A stretch of DNA of 64,000 nucleotides from Bradyrhizobium daqingense (GTDB taxonomy: Bacteria > Pseudomonadota > Alphaproteobacteria > Rhizobiales > Xanthobacteraceae), in contig NZ_CP088014.1 in NCBI RefSeq assembly GCF_021044685.1, positions 1,178,001 to 1,242,000 of the forward strand, written 5' to 3'. The notes beneath the pieces were generated by a model that was given only the letters and a program-made list of their open reading frames with translations, was not told the origin of the DNA and ran no database searches. The translations under genes were made by a program, and so were the position numbers. Shown one piece after another: positions 36,896 to 46,004 of this stretch; position 1 is the stretch's first letter, and each line of letters starts with the position of its first letter.

Positions 36896-37656
36896 TGGCG
36901 CTGCTCGACGTCAATGGGGTGACGCTGCGCTACAAGACCTCCAGCGCCGTCGTCACCGCCACGGAAAGGGTCTCGTTCACCGTCGACAAGTCGGACCGCT
37001 TCGTGCTGCTCGGTCCATCCGGCTGCGGCAAGTCGACCCTGCTCAAGGCCGTCGGCGGCTACATGAGCCCGAGCGAAGGCCGCATGAGCATCGGCGGCCG
37101 CGAGATCCACGGTCCCGGCGCCGACCGCATGATGATCTTCCAGGAGTTCGATCAGCTCCTGCCCTGGAAGAGTGTGCTCGCCAACGTGATGTTTCCGCTG
37201 CTCACGGCGAGAAAGCTGTCGCGCAAGGATGCCGAGGCCAAGGCGCGGGCCTATATCGAAAAGGTCGGGCTCACGCGCGTGGTCGAGGCCTATCCTCACA
37301 CGCTCTCCGGCGGCATGAAGCAGCGCGTCGCGATCGCGCGCGGCATGGCGATGGAGCCGGACATCCTGCTGATGGACGAGCCGTTCGCGGCGCTCGACGC
37401 GCTGACGCGCCGGACCTGCCAGGACGAGCTGCTCCAGCTCTGGAGCGAGACCAAATTCACCGTGCTGTTCGTGACCCATTCGATCGCGGAAGCGATCCGC
37501 ATCGGCAACCGCATCCTGCTGCTGTCGCCACATCCCGGCCGGGTCAAGGCCGAGGTCATCGACGTCGACAAAGTCTCGAACGAGGACGGCAGCGCCGGAC
37601 GGCTCGAGAAGGAGATCCACGATCTCCTGTTCGCCTCCGAAGCGACCGCGCACTGA
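36895..37656 (+). CDS. ABC transporter ATP-binding protein
   Basis: 253 residues. Walker A GPSGCGKST, Q-loop FQEFDQLLPWKS, signature LSGGMKQRVAIARG, Walker B ILLMDEPFAALD and the His switch FVTHSIAEA. NitT/TauT subfamily (SsuB/TauB). Powers uptake with the binding protein and permease around it. Translationally coupled to the binding protein. Confidence 0.93.
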   Translation: MALLDVNGVTLRYKTSSAVVTATERVSFTVDKSDRFVLLGPSGCGKSTLLKAVGGYMSPSEGRMSIGGREIHGPGADRMMIFQEFDQLLPWKSVLANVMFPLLTARKLSRKDAEAKARAYIEKVGLTRVVEAYPHTLSGGMKQRVAIARGMAMEPDILLMDEPFAALDALTRRTCQDELLQLWSETKFTVLFVTHSIAEAIRIGNRILLLSPHPGRVKAEVIDVDKVSNEDGSAGRLEKEIHDLLFASEATAH

Positions 37657-37665
37657 GGAGCCACC

Positions 37666-38526
37666 ATGGGTGAAGCGAGAATCTTGCTGCGTGACGCGCC
37701 GTTGGCTGTTGCCGGCACAGGCGAGGTCGAGCGCAAGCTGAGCGTTGCCGAGCTGCTGTGGAACGACGGCTTCGTCCGCAAGGCAGTCATCATCCTGTTC
37801 CTCGCGGCGGTTTGGGAGGTCTACGGCGTCGTCCTCGACAATCCCCTGCTGTTTCCGACACTGCACGACACCTTCGCGACGCTGTTCGAGCGCGTCAAGG
37901 ACGGCACGATCCCGATGCGCGCGTGGACGTCGCTGAAAGTATTGTTCATGGGCTATTCGGCTGGCATCATCCTGGCCGCGATCTTCACCGTGCTCGCGAT
38001 CTCCACCCGCATCGGCACGGACTTCCTGGAGACGGTGACGGCGATGTTCAACCCGTTGCCGGCGATCGCGCTGCTGCCGCTTGCCTTGATCTGGTTCGGC
38101 CTCGGCAATGGCAGCCTGGTCTTCGTGCTGATCCATTCGGTTCTGTGGCCGGTCGCGCTCAACACCCATTCGGGCTTCAAGAGCGTGTCCAACACGCTGC
38201 GCATGGTCGGCCGCAATTACGGCCTGCGCGGGCTGCCCTACGTCGCAAAGATCCTGATCCCCGCGGCCTTCGGCTCGATCCTCACCGGTCTCAAGATCGG
38301 GTGGGCCTTCGCCTGGCGCACGCTGATTGCGGCCGAGCTCGTGTTCGGCGTGTCCTCGGGCCAGGGTGGGCTCGGCTGGTTCATCTTCGAGAACCGCAAT
38401 CTGCTCGACATACCCGCCGTGTTCGCAGGCCTCTTGACCGTGATCATCATCGGGCTCTTTGTCGAGAACCTGATCTTCCGCGCGATCGAGCGGAACACCG
38501 TCCAGAAATGGGGCACCCAATCATGA
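37666..38526 (+). CDS. ABC transporter permease
   Basis: 286 residues, about six membrane helices. The cytoplasmic coupling motif reads GLRGLPYVAKILIPAAFGSI, the EAA loop of binding-protein-dependent permeases. NitT/TauT (SsuC) type. The start follows the ATPase stop by nine bases, and its own stop overlaps the dehydratase start (ATGA), so import and catabolism are coexpressed. Confidence 0.92.
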   Translation: MGEARILLRDAPLAVAGTGEVERKLSVAELLWNDGFVRKAVIILFLAAVWEVYGVVLDNPLLFPTLHDTFATLFERVKDGTIPMRAWTSLKVLFMGYSAGIILAAIFTVLAISTRIGTDFLETVTAMFNPLPAIALLPLALIWFGLGNGSLVFVLIHSVLWPVALNTHSGFKSVSNTLRMVGRNYGLRGLPYVAKILIPAAFGSILTGLKIGWAFAWRTLIAAELVFGVSSGQGGLGWFIFENRNLLDIPAVFAGLLTVIIIGLFVENLIFRAIERNTVQKWGTQS

Positions 38527-40262
38527 CCAATAAGAAGAAAACGCCCGACCAGCTCCGCAGCGCGCGCTGGTTCGCGCCCGACGATCTGCGCTCGTTCGGC
38601 CACCGCTCGCGCACCATGCAGATGGGCTACGCGCCGGAAGAGTGGAAGGATCGCCCTGTTATCGCGATCCTCAACACCTGGTCGGATGCACAGCCCTGCC
38701 ACATGCACTTCAAGTCGCGGGTCGATGACGTCAAGCGCGGCATCCTGATGGCCGGCGGCCTGCCGATCGAGCTGCCGGCGCTGTCGCTGTCGGAATCCCT
38801 GCTCAAGCCGACCACCATGCTCTACCGCAACCTGCTGGCGATGGACGCCGAGGAGCTCCTGCGCAGCCACCCCGTCGACGGCGTGGTGCTGATGGGCGGC
38901 TGCGACAAGACCACGCCCGCGCTGCTGCTCGGCGCGACCTCGATGAACATTCCGGCGATCTATTTGCCAGCCGGCCCGATGCTGCGCGGCAATTGGAAGG
39001 GCAAGACGCTCGGCTCGGGCTCGGACGGCTGGAAATACTGGGACGAACGCCGCGCCGGGAAAATTTCCGACAAGGACTGGCTCGACATCGAGGCCGGCAT
39101 TGCCCGCAGCTACGGCACATGCATGACCATGGGCACCGCCTCCACCATGACAGCGATCGCCGAAGCGATCGGCATGACGCTGCCGGGCGCGTCCTCGATA
39201 CCGGCCGCAGACGCCAACCACATCCGGATGGCTTCCGAATGCGGCCGCCGCATCGTCGAGATGGTGTGGGAGGATCTGACGCCGAAGATGATCCAGACCC
39301 GGAAGGCTTTCGAGAACGCCATTGCGGTCGCGATGGCGATGGGCTGCTCGACCAACGCGATCATCCATTTGATCGCGCAGGCCCGCCGCGCCGGCCAGGA
39401 CATCGGTCTCGACGATTTCGAGATCGCGAGCCGCAAGGTACCCGTGATCGCCAACGTCCGCCCCAGCGGCGATGCCTATCTGATGGAGGATTTCTTCTAT
39501 GCCGGCGGCCTGCCGGCGCTGATGGGCCAAATCAAGCAACATCTGCATCTCGACTGCGTCACTGTCACCGGCAAGACGGTGGCTGAGAACATCGACGGCG
39601 CCGAGGTGCACAATGCCGATGTGATCCGTTCCGTCGACAATCCCATCTACAAGGAAGGGGCGCTCGCCGTGCTCAAGGGCAATCTCGCGCCCGACGGCTG
39701 CGTCATCAAGCCCTCCGCCTGCGCGCCGCGCTTCCTCAAGCACACCGGTCCTGCGCTGGTGTTCGATGATTATCCGTCGATGAAGAAGGCGGTCGACGAT
39801 CCCAACCTCGACGTCACCGAGGACCACATCCTGATCCTGCGCAATGCAGGGCCGCAAGGAGGACCGGGCATGCCGGAATGGGGCATGCTGCCGATCCCGA
39901 CCAAGCTCGTGAAGCAGGGCGTGCGCGACATGGTGCGCATCTCGGATGCGCGCATGAGCGGCACCAGCTATGGCGCCTGCATCCTGCACGTCTCGCCCGA
40001 ATCCTATATCGGCGGTCCGCTGGCGCTGGTGCAGAACGGCGACCGCATCACGCTCGATGTTGCTGCGCGTACCATCAATCTCGATGTCCCCGAAGCAGAG
40101 TTGGAAAAACGCCGCGCCGCCTGGAAGCAGCCCGAGCGCCGCTTCGAGCGCGGCTATGGCTGGATGTTCACCAAGCACATCAAGCAGGCCAATGACGGAT
40201 GTGACTTCGACTTCCTCGAGACCGATTTCGGCGCGCCGATCGGCGAGCCTTCGATTTACTGA
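38523..40262 (+). CDS. IlvD/Edd-family dehydratase (sugar-acid dehydratase type)
   Basis: 579 residues from ATG 38523. Iron-sulfur cysteines occur in WSDAQPCHMHF (about residue 58), LMGGCDKTTPALLLG (about 126) and SYGTCMTMGTASTM (about 199); PSGDAYLMEDFFYAGG and SDARMSGTSYG are further family motifs. Closest in appearance to pentonate dehydratases (L-arabinonate/D-xylonate) rather than branched-chain amino-acid IlvD, based on context and length. It would turn an aldonate into a 2-keto-3-deoxy acid. Operon with the transporter upstream. Confidence 0.88.
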   Translation: MTNKKKTPDQLRSARWFAPDDLRSFGHRSRTMQMGYAPEEWKDRPVIAILNTWSDAQPCHMHFKSRVDDVKRGILMAGGLPIELPALSLSESLLKPTTMLYRNLLAMDAEELLRSHPVDGVVLMGGCDKTTPALLLGATSMNIPAIYLPAGPMLRGNWKGKTLGSGSDGWKYWDERRAGKISDKDWLDIEAGIARSYGTCMTMGTASTMTAIAEAIGMTLPGASSIPAADANHIRMASECGRRIVEMVWEDLTPKMIQTRKAFENAIAVAMAMGCSTNAIIHLIAQARRAGQDIGLDDFEIASRKVPVIANVRPSGDAYLMEDFFYAGGLPALMGQIKQHLHLDCVTVTGKTVAENIDGAEVHNADVIRSVDNPIYKEGALAVLKGNLAPDGCVIKPSACAPRFLKHTGPALVFDDYPSMKKAVDDPNLDVTEDHILILRNAGPQGGPGMPEWGMLPIPTKLVKQGVRDMVRISDARMSGTSYGACILHVSPESYIGGPLALVQNGDRITLDVAARTINLDVPEAELEKRRAAWKQPERRFERGYGWMFTKHIKQANDGCDFDFLETDFGAPIGEPSIY

Positions 40263-40264
40263 CT

Positions 40265-40340
40265 GTCGTTCCGGGGCGATGCGAAGCATCGAACCCGGAA
40301 CCTCGAGATTCCGGGTTCGGCTTCGCCGCCCCGGAATGAC
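40265..40340. repeat. Dispersed palindromic repeat inside the operon
   Basis: GTCGTTCCGGGGC at the left is inverted as GCCCCGGAATGAC at the right (12 of 13 matching), with an inner GAACCCGGAA/TTCCGGGTTC pair. It fills the gap between the dehydratase and RraA genes and would fold strongly in mRNA, possibly reducing expression downstream or protecting upstream mRNA. Confidence 0.65.
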
Positions 40341-40358
40341 GAACGAGAGAGAAAACGC

Positions 40359-41078
40359 ATGACCAAACTTTCCGAAGCCACCCGCAACAAGCTCAAATCC
40401 GTCTCCACCGCCACCGTCGCCACCGCCTTGTTCAAGCGCGGCCTGCGCATCCAGATGATCCAGGACGTGCATCCCGTCGGACCGGACCAGCCGACCATGG
40501 TCGGCGAGGCCTTTACGCTGCGCTACATGCCGGCGCGCGAGGACCTCAACACCATCGAGGTCTTCAAGGACCGCTCCCATCCGCAGCGCAAGGCGGTCGA
40601 GGACTGCCCGCTGGGCGCGGTGCTGGTGATGGACAGCCGCAAGGACGCGCGCGCGGCCTCGGCCGGTGCGATCCTGGTGACGCGGCTGATGAAGCGCGGC
40701 GTTGCCGGCGTCGTCACCGACGGCGGCTTTCGCGATTCCGCCGAGATCGCCAAGCTCGGCATCCCCGCTTACCACCACCGCCCTTCAGCTCCGACGAATC
40801 TCACGTTGCACCAGGCGATCGAGATCAACGTCCCGATCGGCTGCGGCGATGCGCCGGTGTTTCCCGGCGACGTCATTCTCGGCGATGCCGACGGCGTCAT
40901 CGTGATCCCCGCGCATCTGGCGGATGAGATCGCGAACGAGACGTTCGAGATGACCGCGTTCGAGGACTTCGTGACAGAAGAGGTCGGCAAGGGCCGCGGC
41001 ATTTTCGGTCTCTATCCAGCCACCGATCCGCAGACGCTGACCGATTTTGCGGAGTGGCGGAAGAAGAACGGCCGCTAA
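40359..41078 (+). CDS. RraA-family protein (aldolase-type)
   Basis: 239 residues. Family motifs: GAVLVMDSRKDARAA, VTDGGFRDSAEIAKLGIP (Arg/Asp of the metal-pyruvate site) and GCGDAPVFPGDVILGDADGV. RraA-fold proteins include HMG/CHA aldolases (class II pyruvate aldolases) and RNase E inhibitors. Next to an aldonate dehydratase, cleavage of the 2-keto-3-deoxy acid to pyruvate and an aldehyde is the likelier role; inference. Confidence 0.85.
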   Translation: MTKLSEATRNKLKSVSTATVATALFKRGLRIQMIQDVHPVGPDQPTMVGEAFTLRYMPAREDLNTIEVFKDRSHPQRKAVEDCPLGAVLVMDSRKDARAASAGAILVTRLMKRGVAGVVTDGGFRDSAEIAKLGIPAYHHRPSAPTNLTLHQAIEINVPIGCGDAPVFPGDVILGDADGVIVIPAHLADEIANETFEMTAFEDFVTEEVGKGRGIFGLYPATDPQTLTDFAEWRKKNGR

Positions 41079-41105
41079 GCAGAGACCAGTCACGTCAAGA
41101 CACGA

Positions 41106-41132
41106 GCCGGCGCAGCAAAGCGCCGGCCTTTT
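41106..41132 (+). terminator. Terminator between rraA-like and lactonase genes
   Basis: GCCGGCGC pairs with GCGCCGGC around an AGCAAA loop, followed by CTTTT. It could attenuate rather than fully stop transcription into the lactonase gene 21 bp later. Confidence 0.7.
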
Positions 41133-41152
41133 ATCAAGCAGGGAGGACTTCA

Positions 41153-42244
41153 ATGAATCTCACGCGACGCAACCTCATGGCCGGCGCTGGCACCGTAGTG
41201 ACATCGACGCTTCTCGCCCGCGCCGTCGGCGCGCAGTCGTTCCCGTTCACGCCGAACCAGCGCTATCCCGATCCCGCCGTCCAGATCCTCGATCCCGGCT
41301 TCACGAAGTACCGACTGTATTCCTCGACGGTCGAGCAGGTTGCGACCGGCATGCGCTGGGCCGAAGGCCCGGCCTATTTTCCGGAAGGCGGCTATCTGCT
41401 CTTCTCCGACATTCCCAACAACCGGATCATGAAGTTCGACGAGAAGACCGGGCAGACCAGCGTGTTCCGCGCCAACGCGAATTACGCCAACGGCAATGCG
41501 CGCGACCGGCAGGGCCGTCTCGTTACCTGCGAGCATTCGGTGACGCGCCGCATCACCCGTACCGAGAAGGACGGCAAGATCACCGTGCTCGCCGACAAGT
41601 TCGAGGGCAAGCGGCTGAACGCGCCGAACGACATCGTGGTGAAGTCCGACGACAGCATCTGGTTCACCGATCCGTTGTTCGGCATCAATGGCGAGTGGGA
41701 GGGCAAGAAGGAGAAAGCCGAGCAGGCCACCACCAATGTCTATCGTATCGCCAAGGACGGCAAGATCACCGCCGTCCTCACCGACCTCGTCAATCCCAAT
41801 GGTCTCGCCTTCTCGCCGGACGAGAAGAAGCTCTATGTCGTGGAATGGAAGGGTACGCCGAACCGCAGCATCTGGAGCTACAATGTCGGCGACGACGGTT
41901 CGCTCAGTGGCAAGACCAAGCTGATCGACGCCGCCGACCAGGGCTCGCTCGACGGTTTCCGTGTCGATCGCGACGGCAATCTCTGGTGCGGCTGGGGCTC
42001 CAACGGCGCGCTGCAATCCGAGCCGAGCGATGTCGGCGGCCGCAAGGTGTTTCAGCTCAAGGCCAAATCCGAAGACCTCGATGGCGTGATGGTGTTCAAC
42101 GCGGACGGCAAGCCGCTCGCCTTCATCAAGCTGCCGGAGCGTTGCGCCAATCTCTGCTTCGGCGGCCCGAAGAACAATCGCCTGTTTATGGCGAGCAGCC
42201 ACTCGGTCTATGCGCTCTACGTCGAGGCGCATGGGGCGGTGTGA
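41153..42244 (+). CDS. Tat-exported SMP-30/gluconolactonase-family lactonase
   Basis: 363 residues from ATG 41153 (GGGAGG upstream). Twin-arginine signal TRRNLMAGAGTVV with cleavage after AVGA. Beta-propeller SMP-30 motifs with metal ligands: WAEGPAYF (Glu), LNAPNDIVV (Asn), GSLDGFRVDRDGNLW (Asp). It hydrolyses aldonolactones to acids in the periplasm, which would feed the ABC importer and dehydratase of this island. Confidence 0.87.
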   Translation: MNLTRRNLMAGAGTVVTSTLLARAVGAQSFPFTPNQRYPDPAVQILDPGFTKYRLYSSTVEQVATGMRWAEGPAYFPEGGYLLFSDIPNNRIMKFDEKTGQTSVFRANANYANGNARDRQGRLVTCEHSVTRRITRTEKDGKITVLADKFEGKRLNAPNDIVVKSDDSIWFTDPLFGINGEWEGKKEKAEQATTNVYRIAKDGKITAVLTDLVNPNGLAFSPDEKKLYVVEWKGTPNRSIWSYNVGDDGSLSGKTKLIDAADQGSLDGFRVDRDGNLWCGWGSNGALQSEPSDVGGRKVFQLKAKSEDLDGVMVFNADGKPLAFIKLPERCANLCFGGPKNNRLFMASSHSVYALYVEAHGAV

Positions 42245-42268
42245 GGTCGTCGCCGCGAGTCAGGACGC

Positions 42269-42360
42269 CGTAGGGTGGGCAAAGGCGCATTTGCGCCGTG
42301 CCCACCCTCTGTTCGAAACGGCATGAGATCGTGGGCACGCTTTGCTTTGCCCACCCTACG
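42269..42360. repeat. Dispersed palindromic repeat
   Basis: CGTAGGGTGGGCAAAG (42269-42284) is perfectly inverted at 42345-42360. Inner hairpins (GGCGCA-TT-TGCGCC) also occur. It lies between the convergent lactonase and oligopeptidase genes. Of a type frequent in Bradyrhizobium and related genomes. Confidence 0.7.
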
Positions 42361-42375
42361 CGTTTGCTGCTGTCG

Positions 42376-44481
42376 CTACACCCCCGCCTCCGCCATCCCC
42401 GCCGCCCACAGCGCGAACGCGTAGACGATCGCGACTTCATCCAGCCGGTCGAACCGCCCCGAGGCGCCGCCATGGCCGGCGCCCATGTTGGTGCGCAGGA
42501 GAACCGGGCCGCCCCCGCTCATGGTGGCGCGGAGGCGCGCGATCCATTTGGCGGGTTCCCAGTAAGTGACCCGGGGATCAGTAAGCCCGCCCATCGCAAG
42601 GATCGCCGGATAGTCCTTTGCCGCGACGTTGTCGTAGGGCGAATAGGACAGGATGGTGCGGAAATCCTTCTCGCTTTCGATCGGGTTGCCCCATTCCGGC
42701 CATTCCGGCGGCGTCAGCGGCAGCGTGTCGTCGAGCATGGTGTTGAGCACGTCGACGAACGGCACCTCGGCGACGATGCCGGTGAACAGTTCGCCGGCGC
42801 GATTGGCGACCGCGCCCATCAGCATGCCGCCGGCCGAGCCGCCATGGCCGATGATGCGCTTCGGGCTGGTGTACTTTGCAGCGATCAACGCGCGGGCGCT
42901 GGCTGAGAAATCGTCGAACGAGTTCGTCTTCTTCTCGCGCTTGCCGTCGAGATACCAGCCCCAGCCCTTGTCGGCGCCGCCGCGGATATGGGCGATGGCA
43001 TAGACGAAGCCGCGATCGACCAGCGACAGGCGGTTGGCGTTGAACGAGGCCGGCATCGCCATGCCGTAGGAGCCGTAGCCGTAGAGCAGCAGCGGCGCAG
43101 AGCCGTCGAGCTTCAGCCCGCGGCGATGAAGGATCGACACCGGCACTTCGGCGCCGTCATGGGCCTTCGCCATGATCCGCGTCGTGACATAGTCGGCCGC
43201 GTCGTGGCCCGACGGAATTTCCTGGCGCTTGCGCAAGGTGCGCGTGCGCTTGACCATGTCGTAGTCGTAGACTTCCGACGGTGTCGTCATCGAGGAATAC
43301 GCAAAGCGCAGGGTGGTCGTCTCGAATTCGTAGGAGCCCATCGTATCCAGCGAATAGGCGGCTTCGTCGAAGGCGATGGCGTGCTCCTCGTTCGAGGCGA
43401 GATCGCGGATCACGATCGACGGCAGCGCATTGGCGCGCTCCAGCCGCACCAGATGGCCGGCATAGAGATCAAGATCAATGATGTAGATGCCCGGCCGATA
43501 CGGGATCAAATCGCGCCAGTTCTTGCGCGCGGGTGCGGCAAGCGGCGCGGTGACGATCTTGAAGTCGATGGCGTCGTCGGCATTGGTGAGGATGAAGAGC
43601 TCGTCGCCGCGGTCGGCCAGCGAATATTGCACGCCTTCCTCGCGCGCCGCGACCAGGCGCGGCGGCGCCTCGGGGTTGGCGAGATCGATCAGCCGCTGCT
43701 CGGAGGTTTCGTGGTCGCCGCCGGCGATCACGCAGAAGCGGCCGCTGGTGCTCTCGTGCAGATGGGTGAACCAGCCGGCATCCTGCTCCTCGTAGACCAG
43801 CGTGTCGTCCGCCTGCTTGGTGCCGAGCTTGTGTCGCCACACCTGCATCGGGCGGTGATTGTCGTCGAGCTTCACATAGAAGAAGCTCTTGCAGTCCGCG
43901 GCCCAGACGATGCCGCCGTCGGTCTCCTCGACGACGTCGTCCAAATCCTTGCCGCTCGCCCAGTCGCGTACGCGGATCGAGAAATATTCGGAGCCTTTGG
44001 TGTCGGCGCTCCAGGCCTGCAGCTTGTGATCGTGCGAGTGCCGGCTGCCGCCGAACTTGAAATATTTGTGGTTCTTGGCGAGTGCGTCGCCATCGAGCAC
44101 GATCTGGCCCTCGCCGCCGTCGCGCGGCATGCGGCCGAACAGCTCGTGCTGCCCGCCATCGCGAAACCTGCGGAAATAGGCGAAGGGACCGTCCGGCGAC
44201 GGCACGCTGGAATCGTCCTCCTTGATCCGCCCGCGCATCTCCCGCACCAGCGTCTTCTGCAGGCTGGCAGTGTGGCCGAGCAGGCTCTCGGTGTAGACGT
44301 TCTCCTCATCGAGATATTTGCGGATGTCGGGATCGAGCACTCCGGGATCGCGCAGCACCTCCTGCCATTTGTCGTCCTTCAGCCAGGCATAATCGTCGGT
44401 CACTGTGATGCCGTGCCGCGTGAAGGAATGCGGCCGGCGCGGGGCGACGGGGGGCTGGGAAGGCGTCTTGGCTTTTGTCAC
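42376..44481 (-). CDS. ptrB: Prolyl oligopeptidase family S9, oligopeptidase B-like
   Basis: 701 residues. N-terminal beta-propeller, then the hydrolase domain: LLLYGYGSYG, nucleophile Ser near 547 in GHGGSAGGMLMG, Asp in GGLTDPRVTYWEPAKW and His in GAGHGGASGR. VPFVDVLNTMLD is typical of oligopeptidase B, which cleaves short peptides after Arg or Lys in the cytoplasm. No signal peptide. Single gene. Confidence 0.9.
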   Translation of the reverse strand: MTKAKTPSQPPVAPRRPHSFTRHGITVTDDYAWLKDDKWQEVLRDPGVLDPDIRKYLDEENVYTESLLGHTASLQKTLVREMRGRIKEDDSSVPSPDGPFAYFRRFRDGGQHELFGRMPRDGGEGQIVLDGDALAKNHKYFKFGGSRHSHDHKLQAWSADTKGSEYFSIRVRDWASGKDLDDVVEETDGGIVWAADCKSFFYVKLDDNHRPMQVWRHKLGTKQADDTLVYEEQDAGWFTHLHESTSGRFCVIAGGDHETSEQRLIDLANPEAPPRLVAAREEGVQYSLADRGDELFILTNADDAIDFKIVTAPLAAPARKNWRDLIPYRPGIYIIDLDLYAGHLVRLERANALPSIVIRDLASNEEHAIAFDEAAYSLDTMGSYEFETTTLRFAYSSMTTPSEVYDYDMVKRTRTLRKRQEIPSGHDAADYVTTRIMAKAHDGAEVPVSILHRRGLKLDGSAPLLLYGYGSYGMAMPASFNANRLSLVDRGFVYAIAHIRGGADKGWGWYLDGKREKKTNSFDDFSASARALIAAKYTSPKRIIGHGGSAGGMLMGAVANRAGELFTGIVAEVPFVDVLNTMLDDTLPLTPPEWPEWGNPIESEKDFRTILSYSPYDNVAAKDYPAILAMGGLTDPRVTYWEPAKWIARLRATMSGGGPVLLRTNMGAGHGGASGRFDRLDEVAIVYAFALWAAGMAEAGV

Positions 44482-44710
44482 TCGCGGTCCTCGTCGTATC
44501 GTGTTCGCGCGGCGGTCCTTCTCTCGCTCCCGTAGGAACGGGAAGAGAAGGCACGTCCACCTTATATCGTCCCGATTCCACGAAATGCCAGCGCTGCCGC
44601 GCCCCGAACACGTCTTGTGGCCGCGGGTGCCGGATCAACGCTCCGCGCTGACAACGCTGCGTTGCCAGAGCTGCTCTTCCGGGATGACAGCGTCGCTTGC
44701 GGCTTGCGCC

Positions 44711-45898
44711 TTACACCGCCACCTCTTCACCGAGATATGCGACGGCTGCCTCCAGCCCGCCCTTGCCATGCGGGATCTTCAGCGCGTTGAGACCGATCTC
44801 GATCACGCCGAGCGTGCCGAGCAGCATCGGCGCATTGACGTGGCCCATATGGGCGATGCGGAAAGCTTGGCCCGAGAGGTCGCCGATGCCGGTGCCGAGC
44901 ACGACGCCGCACTTCTCCTTGCAATAGCGCTGCAGCACGGCCGGGTCGTGGCCGTTGCTCATGGTGACCGTGGTCACGGTATTGGAGCGCTCGCTGGCTT
45001 CGGCGACGTTGAAGCCCAGCACCTGGCCTTCCGACCAAGCTGACACCGCGCGGCGCGCAGCTTCGCCGAGCAGGCTGTGGCGGCGGAAGGCATTCTCCAG
45101 CCCTTCCTCGTGCAGGAGGTCGATGGCCTGGCGCAGCGCGAACAACAGATGCACCGGCGCGGTGCCGGCATATTTGCGATAATGCTCGGTGCCCTCGCGC
45201 TCGCTCCAGCTCCAATAGGGAGTCGCCATGTTGGCGGTCTTGTGCACTTCGAGCGCACGCGCATTGGCGGCGACGAAGCCGAGACCGGGCGGCGTCATCA
45301 GACCCTTTTGCGAGCCGGACATCGCGACGTCGATGCCCCATTTGTCCATCTCGAACGGCATGCAGCCGAGCGATGCCACGGTGTCGACCATGTACAGCGC
45401 GGGATGGCCGGCCGCTTTGATCGCCTTGCCGATCGCCTCGATGTCGTTCTGCACGCCGGAGGCGGTGTCGACCTGGACCACGACGACCGCCTTGATCGTG
45501 TGCTCCTTGTCGCGGCGCAGGCGCTCCTCGACCTCGTGCGGCCGCACCGCGCGGCGCCAGTCGCCCTTGAGCACCTCGACCTCGGCGCCCATCAGCGCTG
45601 CGGCGTTGCCCCAGCCGATCGCAAAGCGCCCGCTCTCCAGCACGAGTACCTTGTCGCCGCGCGACAGCACGTTGCTGAGCGCCGCTTCCCAGGCGCCGTG
45701 CCCGTTGGCGATGTAGATGTAGGACTTGCCCTTGGTCGCAAACAGCTTCGAGATGTCGCTGAGCAGGCTCTCGGTCAAATCGGTCATCTGCTTGGAGTAG
45801 ATGTCGATTGCCGGACGGTGCATTGCCCGCAGCACCTCGTCGGGCATCGTGGTGGGCCCGGGGATGGCCAGAAATTCCCGGCCCGCGCGAACGGTCAT
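44711..45898 (-). CDS. Class V aminotransferase (alanine/serine-glyoxylate type)
   Basis: 395 residues from ATG 45898. FLAIPGPTTMPDEVLRAMHR is the glyoxylate aminotransferase opening; VDTVASLGCMPFEMDKWGID precedes the PLP lysine in SGSQKGLMTPPGLGF (about residue 197). It transfers an amino group from serine or alanine to glyoxylate, or serves a related purine or one-carbon route. Stand-alone gene, so the substrate is not fixed. Confidence 0.88.
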   Translation of the reverse strand: MTVRAGREFLAIPGPTTMPDEVLRAMHRPAIDIYSKQMTDLTESLLSDISKLFATKGKSYIYIANGHGAWEAALSNVLSRGDKVLVLESGRFAIGWGNAAALMGAEVEVLKGDWRRAVRPHEVEERLRRDKEHTIKAVVVVQVDTASGVQNDIEAIGKAIKAAGHPALYMVDTVASLGCMPFEMDKWGIDVAMSGSQKGLMTPPGLGFVAANARALEVHKTANMATPYWSWSEREGTEHYRKYAGTAPVHLLFALRQAIDLLHEEGLENAFRRHSLLGEAARRAVSAWSEGQVLGFNVAEASERSNTVTTVTMSNGHDPAVLQRYCKEKCGVVLGTGIGDLSGQAFRIAHMGHVNAPMLLGTLGVIEIGLNALKIPHGKGGLEAAVAYLGEEVAV

Positions 45899-46004
45899 TG
45901 CTGTTGGTCCTTGTTGCTGGTGGACAGGCTGATGGGTTGCTGCATCCCGTTTTACGCGCCGCGAGCACGCAAGAAAAGCGCACAAAACGCAGGTCTGGAG
46001 TGGG

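Noticed and set aside
37758..38522. Upstream extension of the dehydratase frame
   Set aside because: It overlaps the whole permease gene in another frame; ATG 38523 overlaps the permease stop as expected for a coupled operon.
38238..40778. Very long open frame on the minus strand opposite the dehydratase
   Set aside because: High GC leaves antisense frames open; the plus-strand product has clear iron-sulfur and family motifs, while the minus product is an Arg/His/Asp-rich mixture with no domain.
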